In this document: positions 9,062 to 16,822 of the stretch, piece by piece | Layout of the letters: every line of letters begins with the position of its first letter | Numbering within the stretch: the stretch's first letter is position 1 | Assembly: GCA_947573385.1 (NCBI GenBank) | Contig: CANPFP010000003.1 | Span: forward strand, 1-58,948 | Direction: 5' to 3' | DNA from: an uncultured Bacillota bacterium | GTDB taxonomy: Bacteria > Bacillota > Clostridia > Oscillospirales > Oscillospiraceae | DNA: 58,948 bases | Translations under genes and position numbers: made by a program | Notes under the pieces: generated by a model | What the model saw: the letters and a program-made list of their open reading frames with translations, nothing else | What the model was told of the DNA's origin: nothing | The model's database searches: none

Positions 9062-9090
9062 TTGACAACCTGGGGGGATACCTTTATTAT
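9062..9090 (+). promoter_or_regulatory. Promoter of the TrmH-type gene
   Basis: TTGACA (9062-9067), 17 bases, TATTAT (9085-9090). Its predicted start at about 9097 makes the GTG at 9100 nearly leaderless and supports the TTG at 9124 as the translation start. Confidence 0.75.
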
Positions 9091-9123
9091 ATAAGAATCG
9101 TGTCCAAAGGGAGGGTATCCGCC

Positions 9124-9876
9124 TTGCACATTATCACCAGCCGGAACAACCAGCTGATTAAGCACATCCGCAAGCTGACGTCGGACCGGGAGTACCGCCG
9201 GAGCTGTGGGCTTTATTTTGGCGAGGGACCCAAGCTGCTGGCCGAGGCGCTGAAGGCGGGGACTGCCATCGAAGCGGTTGTCACCGCTCAGGGGGTGGAC
9301 CTGCCCGGGCTTGACGGCCTGTGGCGGGCGGAGGTGCCGGCGGACCTTCTGGACAGCCTGTGCGACACCAGAACCCCCCAGGGGGTGCTGTTTCTGGCCG
9401 AGATGCCCGACCTTTCTCCTCCGGAGCGGCTGGAGGGCGGCCGCTGGCTGGTGCTGGACGGTCTTCAGGACCCGGGCAACGTGGGGACCATCTGGCGCAC
9501 CGCCGACGCCCTGGGGGCGGACGGCCTGATTCTGACCAACCACTGCGCCGACCCCTTCTCCCCCAAGACGGTGCGGGCCACCATGGGGGCCTGCTTCCGC
9601 CTGCCGGTGTATGAGACGGAGACACAGGCCCTGCCGGGACTGCTGGAGCGGTCCGGCCTGCCCCTGTATGCCGCCGCCCTGGGGGAGGACACCGTCACGG
9701 TTGGGGAGACCCGGCTGAACCGCTGCGCCGTGGTCATCGGAAGCGAGGGGCGGGGCGTTTCGCCGGAGCTGCTCCGCCTGAGCGAAAAGACGGTGAAGAT
9801 TCCCATGCGGGAGCGGTGCGAGTCGCTGAACGCGGCGGTGGCGGCGGCGGTGATTCTCTGGGAGATGGGGCGCTAG
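9124..9876 (+). CDS. TrmH/SpoU family RNA 2'-O-methyltransferase
   Basis: 250 residues. An N-terminal substrate-binding domain (HIITSRNNQLIKHIRKL) precedes the SPOUT knot domain with the three family motifs: motif 1 around LDGLQDPGNVGTIWRTADALG, motif 2 VIGSEGRGVSPELL, motif 3 IPMRERCESLNAAVAAA. It should methylate a ribose 2'-OH in rRNA or tRNA with SAM; the target cannot be read from sequence (RlmB- or TsnR-like). The TTG start has AAAGGGAGGG eight bases upstream and fits the promoter; a GTG at 9100 is the alternative. Its stop codon overlaps the convergent MFS gene stop. Confidence 0.9.
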   Translation: MHIITSRNNQLIKHIRKLTSDREYRRSCGLYFGEGPKLLAEALKAGTAIEAVVTAQGVDLPGLDGLWRAEVPADLLDSLCDTRTPQGVLFLAEMPDLSPPERLEGGRWLVLDGLQDPGNVGTIWRTADALGADGLILTNHCADPFSPKTVRATMGACFRLPVYETETQALPGLLERSGLPLYAAALGEDTVTVGETRLNRCAVVIGSEGRGVSPELLRLSEKTVKIPMRERCESLNAAVAAAVILWEMGR

Positions 9877-11069
9877 GTCCGCCTTCGGTACAGTCCCTGG
9901 ACGATCAGGTAAGCGGCCAGCAGCAGGGCGAAGAAGGCGGTATAGGCCGGGACATAGCCCCCCAGCCAGTCGGCCAGCAGGCCGGGCAGGGGGCCAAAGA
10001 CCAGCATCCCGGCGGTGTAGGCCAGGGTGATGGTGCGCACGCCGCTCTCGTAGCCGGCGCACAGGTCCCCCGCCCAGCGGGCCGGGGAGACGGCGGTGAT
10101 GGACAGCCCCAGTCCGAAGGCCGTAATGGCCAGAACAGGCAGGAGTGCCCCCCCCACCGGGGCCAGCGCGCACAGAACCAGGGCCAGCAGCAGCGTGCCG
10201 AAGGCAAAGCGGTTGCCCCCCCGGCCCCCCAGCCGGTCATAGACCTGTCCGCAGATAATTTTTCCCAGGCTGATCATAGCTCCTAAATAGGAGAGCAGTC
10301 CGGCTATAAAAAGACTGCTGTAGCCTGAGGATGTATAGAGCATGGTGAGGTGGGAGAAGCCGGGGCCGCCGGTGGCCCCCACAAAGAGGGCGGCCAGCAG
10401 AAGCAGCCCCCACTGTCCTCTGGACAGCCCGGCTCCCGTCCGCCGGGCGGACGGCTGAACCGGGGCGCCGCCGGGGCGGCGGTAGGGCCCCTCCTCTCCG
10501 GGTGTGTCCCCCATCAGGCACCACACCAGAGCGGCGCACAGGAAAATGACGCCCCCCTCCCACAAAAAGGCGGCGGTCATGCCCTGTCTCTTCAAAACCC
10601 CGGTGAGGAGCACCGGGGCGAATACAGTGGACACTCCACTGCCCGCCGAAGCCAGACCCAGAGCCAGGCCCTGCCGGTCCTGAAACCAGCGCCCCACCGC
10701 CAGGGAGACGGGAACCATCCCTGCCAGGCAGTAGCCCACCCCGGTGAGGGCGGCGGCGGCGCAGTACAGGAGAAAGCGGTCGGCAAAGGCGAAGCAGAGA
10801 CAGGAAAGCCCCACCAGCAGCACCCCGGCGCTCATAACCCGCCGCAGGCCAAAGCGGGCGCACAGCTGGTTGACACACAGCAGGGTGGCCAGAATAAACA
10901 GGCTGCGGGTGGTGGTAATCCAGGAGCCCTGGGCGTCGGTAAAGCCGTTGAGACGGATGATCTCCGGCTGGTAGATGGAAAAGACGTTTATCCCCAGGCC
11001 CATAACGGCAAACATGGCCAGCGCCCCGCCCAGACAAATCAGCCAGGCGCGGTGAGGTCGGTTTTTCAT
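9873..11069 (-). CDS. MFS transporter, OFA-like
   Basis: 398 residues with about 12 membrane segments. The N-terminal part (WLICLGGALAMFAVMGLGINVFSIYQPEII and GSWITTTRSLFILATL) matches carriers of the oxalate/formate antiporter-like branch of the major facilitator superfamily. Substrate unknown; a monocarboxylate or organic anion is a reasonable guess from the family. The ATG at 11069 follows AGGAAGTG. It stands alone, convergent with the methylase (the two stops overlap as CTAG) and divergent from dprA. Confidence 0.85.
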   Translation of the reverse strand: MKNRPHRAWLICLGGALAMFAVMGLGINVFSIYQPEIIRLNGFTDAQGSWITTTRSLFILATLLCVNQLCARFGLRRVMSAGVLLVGLSCLCFAFADRFLLYCAAAALTGVGYCLAGMVPVSLAVGRWFQDRQGLALGLASAGSGVSTVFAPVLLTGVLKRQGMTAAFLWEGGVIFLCAALVWCLMGDTPGEEGPYRRPGGAPVQPSARRTGAGLSRGQWGLLLLAALFVGATGGPGFSHLTMLYTSSGYSSLFIAGLLSYLGAMISLGKIICGQVYDRLGGRGGNRFAFGTLLLALVLCALAPVGGALLPVLAITAFGLGLSITAVSPARWAGDLCAGYESGVRTITLAYTAGMLVFGPLPGLLADWLGGYVPAYTAFFALLLAAYLIVQGLYRRRT

Positions 11070-11148
11070 AAAATCACTTCCTATCAGAATAACCATACCC
11101 CGGAATGGGAAATTTGTAAAGAACAATCTGCAAAAGGGGGCGCGTCCG

Positions 11149-12360
11149 ATGGCTGAGCTGGAATACTGGCTGTGGCTGACCACCCGAAAGGGACTGGGGC
11201 CGGCGGGAGCACTGACGGTACTGGACCATTTTATCACGCCGGAGCGGGCCTTTTACGGCGAGAAGGAGGACTTCGACGCCCTGCCCCTGACGCCCTTTGC
11301 CCGGCAGTCCCTGCTGGATAAGAGTATGGACGGGCCCAATAAAATCCTGGGAGACTGTGACCAGCTGGGCCTGCGAGTTATGACCTTTCAGGATGCGGAC
11401 TACCCTCAGCGGCTGCGTCAGATCGCTGTCCCCCCGGCAGTGCTGTATATCAAAGGAAAGGTCTTTCGCTTCGATGAGGAGCCGGCCATCGCCGTGGTAG
11501 GGATGCGTAAGTGTTCTCTGAGGGGCCGGGAGTGGGCGGAGCGGTTCGGTATGGAGCTGGCCTCCAGCGGTGCGCTGGTGGTGTCCGGCATTGCCGAGGG
11601 AGTGGACTGCCACGCCATCCGTGGAGCTCTCAAGGCGGGAAAGCCGGCGGTCTCCGTACTGGCCGGCGGGGTGAATATGGTGTTCCCCTATGAGAACCGG
11701 TTTCTGTATCAGGATGTGGCCGCTGCGGGGGCTCTCATCTCTGAGTACCCGCCGGGAACGCCCCACAAGGGGGACCACTTTCCCCTGCGCAACCGGATTC
11801 TCAGCGGTCTGTGCTTGGGGGTGCTGGCAGTGGAATGCGAGCCACAGGGGGGCACCATGCTCACCGTCAACCACGCCCTGGAGCAGGGCCGGGAGGTATA
11901 TGCTGTCCCGATCGGCCTGGACGAGAAGCGGGCCCGGGGGACAAACCACCTCATCCGCGACTTTAAGGCCAAGCTGGTAGAAAACGCCGAGGATATTTTA
12001 ACAGACTATGCAGACCGGTTTCCGGCCAAGCTGGCCCATCTGGCCCCTCTGCCCCAGTCGGTGGTGGAGGCCAGGCTGTCAGCGGACAAGCCCCGTGCCA
12101 GGGCGGCCAAGCCGGCGGAGCCGAAGACATCTCACCGGGAACTGGTCCCCAGAGGACAGCAAAAATCCCGGTTCACCGACGATGAGCTGGCCATCCTTGC
12201 CGTCACGGCCGGGGCCGCCCTCACCGCCGACGAAATTGTGGAACGGACCCAGATTCCTGCCAAGCGTGTGCTGTCCGCCCTCACCATGCTCCAGGTACAG
12301 GGGGCTGTGGAGGAGCGCCCGGGGCGGCGGTTCTGCGCCCTGGTGGAGCTGGAGGGGTAG
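11149..12360 (+). CDS. dprA: DNA processing protein DprA (Smf)
   Basis: 403 residues. DprA binds incoming single-stranded DNA and loads RecA during natural transformation; in many non-transformable Bacillota it is kept for unknown reasons. Seen: N-terminal SAM-like helices (1-80), the Rossmann-like DNA-binding core with VSGIAEGVDCHAIRGALKAG, LAGGVNMVFP, SEYPPGTPHKGDHFPLRNRI and GGTMLTVNHALEQGREVYA, then a C-terminal winged helix (about 335-400). Start ATG at 11149 after a GGGGG stretch. The TAG stop opens the palindrome at 12358. topA follows after 70 bases, the common dprA-topA order. Confidence 0.97.
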   Translation: MAELEYWLWLTTRKGLGPAGALTVLDHFITPERAFYGEKEDFDALPLTPFARQSLLDKSMDGPNKILGDCDQLGLRVMTFQDADYPQRLRQIAVPPAVLYIKGKVFRFDEEPAIAVVGMRKCSLRGREWAERFGMELASSGALVVSGIAEGVDCHAIRGALKAGKPAVSVLAGGVNMVFPYENRFLYQDVAAAGALISEYPPGTPHKGDHFPLRNRILSGLCLGVLAVECEPQGGTMLTVNHALEQGREVYAVPIGLDEKRARGTNHLIRDFKAKLVENAEDILTDYADRFPAKLAHLAPLPQSVVEARLSADKPRARAAKPAEPKTSHRELVPRGQQKSRFTDDELAILAVTAGAALTADEIVERTQIPAKRVLSALTMLQVQGAVEERPGRRFCALVELEG

Positions 12361-12380
12361 GGACGCATCATGATACGTCC
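12358..12380. repeat. TAGGG-led palindrome at the dprA stop
   Basis: The dprA TAG runs into GGACGCATCATGATACGTCC (12361-12380), an inverted repeat with one mismatch. Similar in form to the one at 76-95. Confidence 0.5.
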
Positions 12381-12430
12381 GCCGCCGCAATCATCAATAA
12401 AGAGTAATCACTCTCTGGAGGTAAATCCAA

Positions 12431-14776
12431 GTGGCAAATAAAACTGACTTAGTGATCGTAGAGTCCCCGTCCAAGGCAAAGACCATCGGTAAATACCTTG
12501 GCCCGGGGTATGAGGTAAAGGCGTCTATGGGCCATGTCCGGGACCTGCCCAAGAGCAAGCTGAGTGTGGATATCGAGGGCGGCTTTGTCCCCGACTATCA
12601 GCCCATCAAGGGCAAGGAGGACGTTATCAGCGACCTGAAAAAGGCGGCCAAGCGCTCAGGCAAGGTCTATCTGGCAACCGACCCTGACCGGGAGGGGGAG
12701 GCCATCTCCTGGCACCTGAAGGAGCTGCTCAATATCCCCGACGACAAGACCTACCGGGTGACCTTTAACGAGATCACCAAGAATGTGGTGCAGCAGTCCA
12801 TCGCCGCCCCCCGTGCCATCGACCAGAACCTGGTGGACGCCCAGCAGGCCCGGCGCATTCTGGACCGCATTGTGGGCTATCAGCTCTCTCCTTTGCTGTG
12901 GAAGAAGATTCGCCGGGGGCTGTCTGCCGGGCGGGTACAGTCGGTGGCCACCCGGCTGGTGGTGGAGCGGGAGCTGGAGATTCGTGCCTTCCAGCCCCAG
13001 GAGTACTGGTCCATTGAGGTTGACCTGGAGCGGGTGTCCCCCAATCTGGGGGCCTTTAAGGCCCAGTTCCATGGAAAAGACAAAAAGATGGAGCTGAACA
13101 GTGAAGCAGAGACCCGGTCGGTCATCGACACGGTGTCCGGGGGGGCGTGGTCCGTCTCCAAGGTGAAGCGGCAGGAGAAAAACCGCCAGCCCGCTCCTCC
13201 CTTCACTACATCCACCCTCCAGCAGGAGGCCTCCCGCAAGCTGAACATGTCCCCCGCCCGGACCATGGCGGTGGCCCAGCAGCTCTACGAGGGCATCGAC
13301 ATCGCCGGCCAGGGAGCTGTGGGCCTGATCACCTACATGCGTACCGACTCTCTGCGCCTGTCCGACGAAGCAGTGTCCGCCGCCCGGGGCTTTATCAGCC
13401 AGCGGTACGGCGGGTCCTACTGTCCCGCCCAGCCCCGAAAATTCAAGACCAAGGGCAGCGCCCAGGACGCCCACGAAGCCATCCGGCCCTCGGATGTGAC
13501 GCTGGTGCCCGAGGACATCAAAAAGGATCTCACGACAGAGCAGTTCAAGCTGTACAAGCTGATCTGGTCCCGATTCCTGGCATGTCAGATGGCCAACGCC
13601 GTCTACGACAGCCTGTCCATCGACGTGGCCAACTCCGGCTATATCTTCCGGGCCAGCCACTCCTCCCTGAAGTTCTCCGGCTTCACCGCCGTCTACGAGG
13701 AGGGGAAGGACGACGAGGAGGAGGAAAAGACCTCTCCTCTCCCTGATTTGAAGGAGGGGGAGCCCCTCACCCACAGGAAACTGACCCCCGGCCAGCATTT
13801 CACCCAGCCCCCCGCCCGATACTCCGAAGCCAGTCTCATCCGGGCCCTGGAGGAGCAGGGCATCGGCCGTCCCTCCACCTATGCCCCCACCATCTCCACC
13901 ATAATGAACCGGGAGTATGTGGTGAAGGAGGGGGGCAGAGCCCTGCGGCCAACCCCCTTGGGAGAAGTGGTCACCGGCCTGATGAAGGATAAATTTCACG
14001 ACATTGTGGACTACGACTTCACCGCCCAGATGGAGCAGCGGCTGGATAAAGTGGAGGAGGGGGCGGCCAACTGGAAGGCCCTTCTCGCTGAGTTCTATAA
14101 GGATTTTGACGCCGAGCTGAAGCAGGCGGAGCAGGACCTGGACGGTGAACGAATCAAGGTACCCGACGAGGTCTCCGAGGAGGTCTGTCCCCAGTGCGGA
14201 CGAAATCTGGTCATCAAATCCGGGCGGTTCGGCCGGTTTTTGGCCTGCCCTGGCTGGCCCGATTGCGATTTCACCATGCCCCTGGTGGTGGAGATGCCCG
14301 GCAAATGTCCCCTCTGCGGCGGGCGGCTGCTCAAACGCACCGGCAAGTCCAAAAAGACGGGCAAGCAGTACACCTTTTACTGCTGTGAACGGCACACCGG
14401 CAAGGAGGAGACCAGCCAGTGTGAGTTTATGACCTGGGATGTGCCGGTAAAGGACAATTGCCCCATCTGCGGCCAAACCATGTTCAAAAAGGCGGGCCGT
14501 GGGGCAAAAAAGCCCTTCTGCATCAATGAAAAGTGCTCTAACTTTACCCCCGAGGAGAAACGGGGCGGTTGGAGAAAGCCAGCCGTCTCACCCGCCGGGG
14601 GCGAGCCCGTCCCTGCCGAGACAGAGAAGAAGCCGAAAAAAGCCGCCGCTTCTGGGAAGACGGCCGCGAAGAAAACCGCCGCGAAAAAAACCGCGGCAGA
14701 GAAGAAGACAACGGCTAAGAAAACCGCCGCGAAGAAGACAACGGCCAGGAAGGCGTCTGCGAAGAAAGAAGCGTAA
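12431..14776 (+). CDS. topA: DNA topoisomerase I
   Basis: 781 residues. Relaxes negative supercoils (type IA). Seen: TOPRIM domain (residues ~5-120, VESPSKAKTIGKYLG and DPDREGEAISWHL), the catalytic tyrosine near residue 302 in GLITYMRTDSLRLS, and three C-terminal zinc ribbons (CPQCGRNL...C, CPLCGGRL...C, CPICGQTM...C). The final 50 residues are a lysine/alanine-rich tail built from AKKTA-like repeats. The start is GTG, with GGAGGT at 12417-12422. Lys-rich tails occur in some actinobacterial TopA and aid processivity; seeing one here is less usual. Confidence 0.98.
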   Translation: MANKTDLVIVESPSKAKTIGKYLGPGYEVKASMGHVRDLPKSKLSVDIEGGFVPDYQPIKGKEDVISDLKKAAKRSGKVYLATDPDREGEAISWHLKELLNIPDDKTYRVTFNEITKNVVQQSIAAPRAIDQNLVDAQQARRILDRIVGYQLSPLLWKKIRRGLSAGRVQSVATRLVVERELEIRAFQPQEYWSIEVDLERVSPNLGAFKAQFHGKDKKMELNSEAETRSVIDTVSGGAWSVSKVKRQEKNRQPAPPFTTSTLQQEASRKLNMSPARTMAVAQQLYEGIDIAGQGAVGLITYMRTDSLRLSDEAVSAARGFISQRYGGSYCPAQPRKFKTKGSAQDAHEAIRPSDVTLVPEDIKKDLTTEQFKLYKLIWSRFLACQMANAVYDSLSIDVANSGYIFRASHSSLKFSGFTAVYEEGKDDEEEEKTSPLPDLKEGEPLTHRKLTPGQHFTQPPARYSEASLIRALEEQGIGRPSTYAPTISTIMNREYVVKEGGRALRPTPLGEVVTGLMKDKFHDIVDYDFTAQMEQRLDKVEEGAANWKALLAEFYKDFDAELKQAEQDLDGERIKVPDEVSEEVCPQCGRNLVIKSGRFGRFLACPGWPDCDFTMPLVVEMPGKCPLCGGRLLKRTGKSKKTGKQYTFYCCERHTGKEETSQCEFMTWDVPVKDNCPICGQTMFKKAGRGAKKPFCINEKCSNFTPEEKRGGWRKPAVSPAGGEPVPAETEKKPKKAAASGKTAAKKTAAKKTAAEKKTTAKKTAAKKTTARKASAKKEA
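14632..14773 (+). repeat. Low-complexity Lys/Ala repeat in the topA tail
   Basis: Imperfect tandem units encoding AAKKT/TAKKT, about eight copies. The DNA copies (AAGAAAACCGCCGCG and variants) are similar enough to allow slippage, so tail length may vary between strains. Confidence 0.75.
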
Positions 14777-14838
14777 AAGGTCCCCCGAGGTAAGGGGTGC
14801 TTTAGGACGCCGCCGCAAAACAGAAAAGAGGGAAAACC

Positions 14839-15876
14839 ATGAAAATCATCGTAGACGCAATGGGAGGGGACAACGCGCCCCAGGCCCCGGTGATGGGGGC
14901 CGTGCAGGCCAACCGGGAATACGGGGTAGAGATCATCCTGGTGGGCCGGGGGGAGGACATTCTGAAAACCCTGGCCGCCAACGGCATCAGCGACCTGCCC
15001 GCCGGGGTGGCGGTGACCCACGCCGGCGAGGTGGTGGAGATGTGCGACGACCCGGCCACCGCCTTCCGCAAAAAGAAGGACTCCTCCCTCACCGTGGGCC
15101 TGAACCTGCTCAAGGAGGGGGCGGGGGACGCCTTTGTTTCCGCCGGCTCCACCGGGGCCCTGCTGTCCGGGGCCACTCTGGTAACCAAGCGGATCAAGGG
15201 CATCCGCCGGGCGGCCCTGGCCCCCGTGGTGCCCACGGGGAACGGCGGCGCGGTGCTTATTGACTGCGGGGCCAACGCCGAGTGTCCCCCGGAGTACTTA
15301 CTCCAGTTTGCCTACATGGGCTCCTACTACGCCGAGAAGGTGCTGGGCCGCCCCAACCCCAAGGTGGGCCTTCTCAACATCGGGGCCGAGCCCTCCAAGG
15401 GCACCGCCCTGCAAACCACCGTCTACCCCATGCTGGAGGCGGCGGCGGAGGCCGGCCGCATCAACTTCGTGGGCAACGTGGAGGCCCGGGAGGCGGTGGA
15501 GGGGGCGGTAGATGTAATTGTCTCCGACGGCTACTCCGGGAACATCTTCCTGAAGACTATGGAGGGCACCGGCCTGTTTCTGGTCCGGGAGCTGAAAGGA
15601 ATTTTTAAGAAGAACCTCATTACCAAGCTGGCCGCCGTTATGGTGTCCGGCGGATTGAAGAACCTCAAAAAGCTGATGAGCGCCAGCGAGGTGGGGGGCA
15701 CCGCCCTGGTGGGCATCTCCAAGCCGGTCATCAAGGCCCACGGCTCCTCCGACGCCTACGCCATCCAGAACGCCGTCCGCCAGGCCCGGGACTTTGCCGT
15801 CTCGGGCATGATCGAGAGCATCACCCAGAACATCGACCTGATGCGCCTGGACGCCCCGATGGCTTCCAAGGAGTAA
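14839..15876 (+). CDS. plsX: Phosphate acyltransferase PlsX
   Basis: 345 residues. Converts acyl-ACP to acyl-phosphate for PlsY in phospholipid synthesis; a peripheral membrane enzyme. Seen: the N-terminal IIVDAMGGDNAP, the central FVSAGSTGALLSGA, and the C-terminal GGTALVGISKPVIKAHGSSDAYA. ATG at 14839 after GAGGG. In Bacillota plsX usually precedes acpP, fabD or rnc; here it is followed by a terminator and then an unrelated small locus, so it is either alone or the last gene of the topA unit. Confidence 0.97.
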   Translation: MKIIVDAMGGDNAPQAPVMGAVQANREYGVEIILVGRGEDILKTLAANGISDLPAGVAVTHAGEVVEMCDDPATAFRKKKDSSLTVGLNLLKEGAGDAFVSAGSTGALLSGATLVTKRIKGIRRAALAPVVPTGNGGAVLIDCGANAECPPEYLLQFAYMGSYYAEKVLGRPNPKVGLLNIGAEPSKGTALQTTVYPMLEAAAEAGRINFVGNVEAREAVEGAVDVIVSDGYSGNIFLKTMEGTGLFLVRELKGIFKKNLITKLAAVMVSGGLKNLKKLMSASEVGGTALVGISKPVIKAHGSSDAYAIQNAVRQARDFAVSGMIESITQNIDLMRLDAPMASKE

Positions 15877-15881
15877 AGCAC

Positions 15882-15916
15882 ACCGCCTCCCCAAAATGGA
15901 GAGGCGGTCTGTTTTT
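15882..15916 (+). terminator. plsX terminator
   Basis: ACCGCCTC (15882-15889) pairs with GAGGCGGT (15901-15908) around an 11-base loop, followed by CTGTTTTT. Confidence 0.85.
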
Positions 15917-15921
15917 GCGGC

Positions 15922-15950
15922 TTGCCGGCCTTGTCGAAATATGGTAAAAT
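15922..15950 (+). promoter_or_regulatory. Promoter of the small toxin-like gene
   Basis: TTGCCG (15922-15927), 17 bases, TAAAAT (15945-15950). Predicted RNA start near 15957, 42 bases before the ATG. In the leader CCCCTCC (15961-15967) can pair with GGAAGGGG (15982-15989), which would hide the ribosome binding site. Confidence 0.7.
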
Positions 15951-15998
15951 AGCTGTGCTGCCCCTCCCCATACTGGTAGCAGGAAGGGGGTGTTTGGC

Positions 15999-16094
15999 AT
16001 GGAATCTATTACCACTATCTTGATGTCGGTTGTGGCGAATGTAGCTGCCCACTACATTTGCAAATGGCTTGACCGGCACGGCAAGGGACAGTAG
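15999..16094 (+). CDS. 31-residue membrane peptide, candidate Fst-like type I toxin
   Basis: ATG at 15999 with AGGAAGGGGG at 15981-15990. The peptide is MESITTILMSVVANVAAH followed by YICKWLDRHGKGQ: one hydrophobic helix of about 20 residues, then a W-L-D and a short charged tail. Size and pattern match Fst/Ldr-type toxins (about 30 residues, one membrane helix, charged C-terminus), which insert in the membrane and disturb it. The gene is flanked by its own promoter, a shared bidirectional terminator and a convergent antisense promoter (see separate entries). Codons 3-8 carry the 14-base repeat TATTACCACTATCT found again in the antisense RNA region. Toxicity is inference. It could instead be a regulatory or structural micro-peptide. 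Confidence 0.75.
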   Translation: MESITTILMSVVANVAAHYICKWLDRHGKGQ

Positions 16095-16181
16095 GCCTGG
16101 GGCTTTAAAATGCCCTCCGGAGAACTGCCATTCTCCGGAGGGCTGCCCTTTTGTGTTTCGCATAGATTATTACCACTATCT
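16007..16181. repeat. 14-bp direct repeat pair of the toxin-antitoxin-like locus
   Basis: TATTACCACTATCT at 16007-16020 (inside the peptide gene) and 16168-16181 (start of the antisense RNA), identical in all 14 bases and in the same orientation. Confidence 0.9.
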
Positions 16182-16186
16182 GTGCT
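16106..16186 (-). ncRNA. Candidate antisense antitoxin RNA
   Basis: Predicted from a strong - strand promoter (16193-16221) to the shared terminator: an RNA of about 80 nt. It overlaps the 3' end of the peptide mRNA, and its 5' part (16181-16168) is complementary to the direct repeat in codons 3-8 of the peptide gene. This is the geometry of RNAII of the par module of plasmid pAD1, where the antisense RNA pairs with the toxin mRNA at the terminator and at repeats near the start codon. Not proven by expression data. Confidence 0.65.
16112..16153. terminator. Bidirectional terminator shared by peptide mRNA and antisense RNA
   Basis: GCCCTCCGGAGAA (16112-16124) and TTCTCCGGAGGGC (16131-16143) form a perfect 13-bp stem with a 6-base loop. 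On the + strand TGCCCTTTTGTGTTT follows; on the - strand ATTTTAAA follows, so it can stop RNA in both directions. Confidence 0.9.
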
Positions 16187-16192
16187 GGCCTT

Positions 16193-16221
16193 ATTATAGC
16201 ACAGCGGCCCGATGGATGCAA
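16193..16221 (-). promoter_or_regulatory. Antisense RNA promoter
   Basis: On the - strand TTGCAT (16221-16216), 17 bases, TATAAT (16198-16193). It starts 14 bases after the stop codon of spoVAE, which is on the same strand, so read-through from spoVAE could also produce the antisense. Confidence 0.8.
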
Positions 16222-16234
16222 GGAGAAAATTTCG

Positions 16235-16591
16235 CTACACTTTGGGCTTTGGCTTACAGATGAGGGCCACCAGAAACCCGAAGAAGATGGCGGCGGTAAT
16301 ACCGCCGGCGGCGGCGGTGGAGCCGCCGGTGAGGGCTCCAATAAGGCCGTCCTGGCCCACCGCCTTTTTGACCCCCTTGGCCAGCAGGTGGCCGAAGCCG
16401 GTAAGGGGCACCGTGGCCCCCGCGCCCCCCCAGTCCACCAGGTACTGGTATACCCCCACGCCGCTGAGGACCACCCCGGCGGTGACGTAGCTCACCAGAA
16501 TTTTGGCGGGGGTGAGGTTGGTCTTGTCAATGAGAATCTGCCCGATGACGCACAGCGCGCCGCCGCAGAGAAATGCATTTACATAATCCAT
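16235..16591 (-). CDS. spoVAE: Stage V sporulation protein AE (SpoVAE/AEB)
   Basis: 118 residues, nearly all hydrophobic with four membrane segments (GGALCVIGQILID, ILVSYVTAGVVLSGVGVYQYLV, GGSTAAAGGITAAIFFGFLVALI) and the conserved VDWGGAGATVPLTGFGHLLAKG. Member of the SpoVA channel that moves dipicolinic acid into the forespore and releases it at germination. ATG at 16591. It lies 231 bases downstream of spoVAD on the same strand. The C-terminal KPKPKV tail is normal for the family. Expected to be transcribed in the forespore under sigma-G, but I see no clear sigma-G site. Confidence 0.93.
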   Translation of the reverse strand: MDYVNAFLCGGALCVIGQILIDKTNLTPAKILVSYVTAGVVLSGVGVYQYLVDWGGAGATVPLTGFGHLLAKGVKKAVGQDGLIGALTGGSTAAAGGITAAIFFGFLVALICKPKPKV

Positions 16592-16822
16592 ACTGATCTC
16601 CTCTGTCGTTCCCACTGGGGGAATTGTACAAACTGCCGAAAAAATCAAAAAGGGAGCTGTCCATGCGAAAAAGTGTCCGCATAAAGTGGACGGTACTCAT
16701 AAAGGACCAAAAAGGACCTGTTTTGGGACCTTAAACGGCCCGTTTTTGGTGCTTAAGTGGTGTATTATTTTAATAAAATATTCCTCCTGGTATTTGACGT
16801 CCGCACACTGTGGACAACCTGC
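16592..16822. other. spoVAD-spoVAE intergenic region, no gene seen
   Basis: 231 bases, unusually long for an operon pair. On the + strand AGGACC occurs twice in AAAGGACCAAAAAGGACC near 16702, followed by the near-inverse GGGACCTT at 16728, and an AT-rich stretch lies around 16760-16790. No reading frame with a ribosome binding site was found. It may hold a separate spoVAE promoter. Confidence 0.5.

Noticed and set aside
12656..14476. 606-residue open frame on the - strand
   Set aside because: Antisense to topA, rich in G/L/H with no recognisable domain.
14632..14773. CRISPR-like regular repeats
   Set aside because: The repeats are in frame, without spacers, and encode the topA tail. No CRISPR array was seen anywhere in the window.
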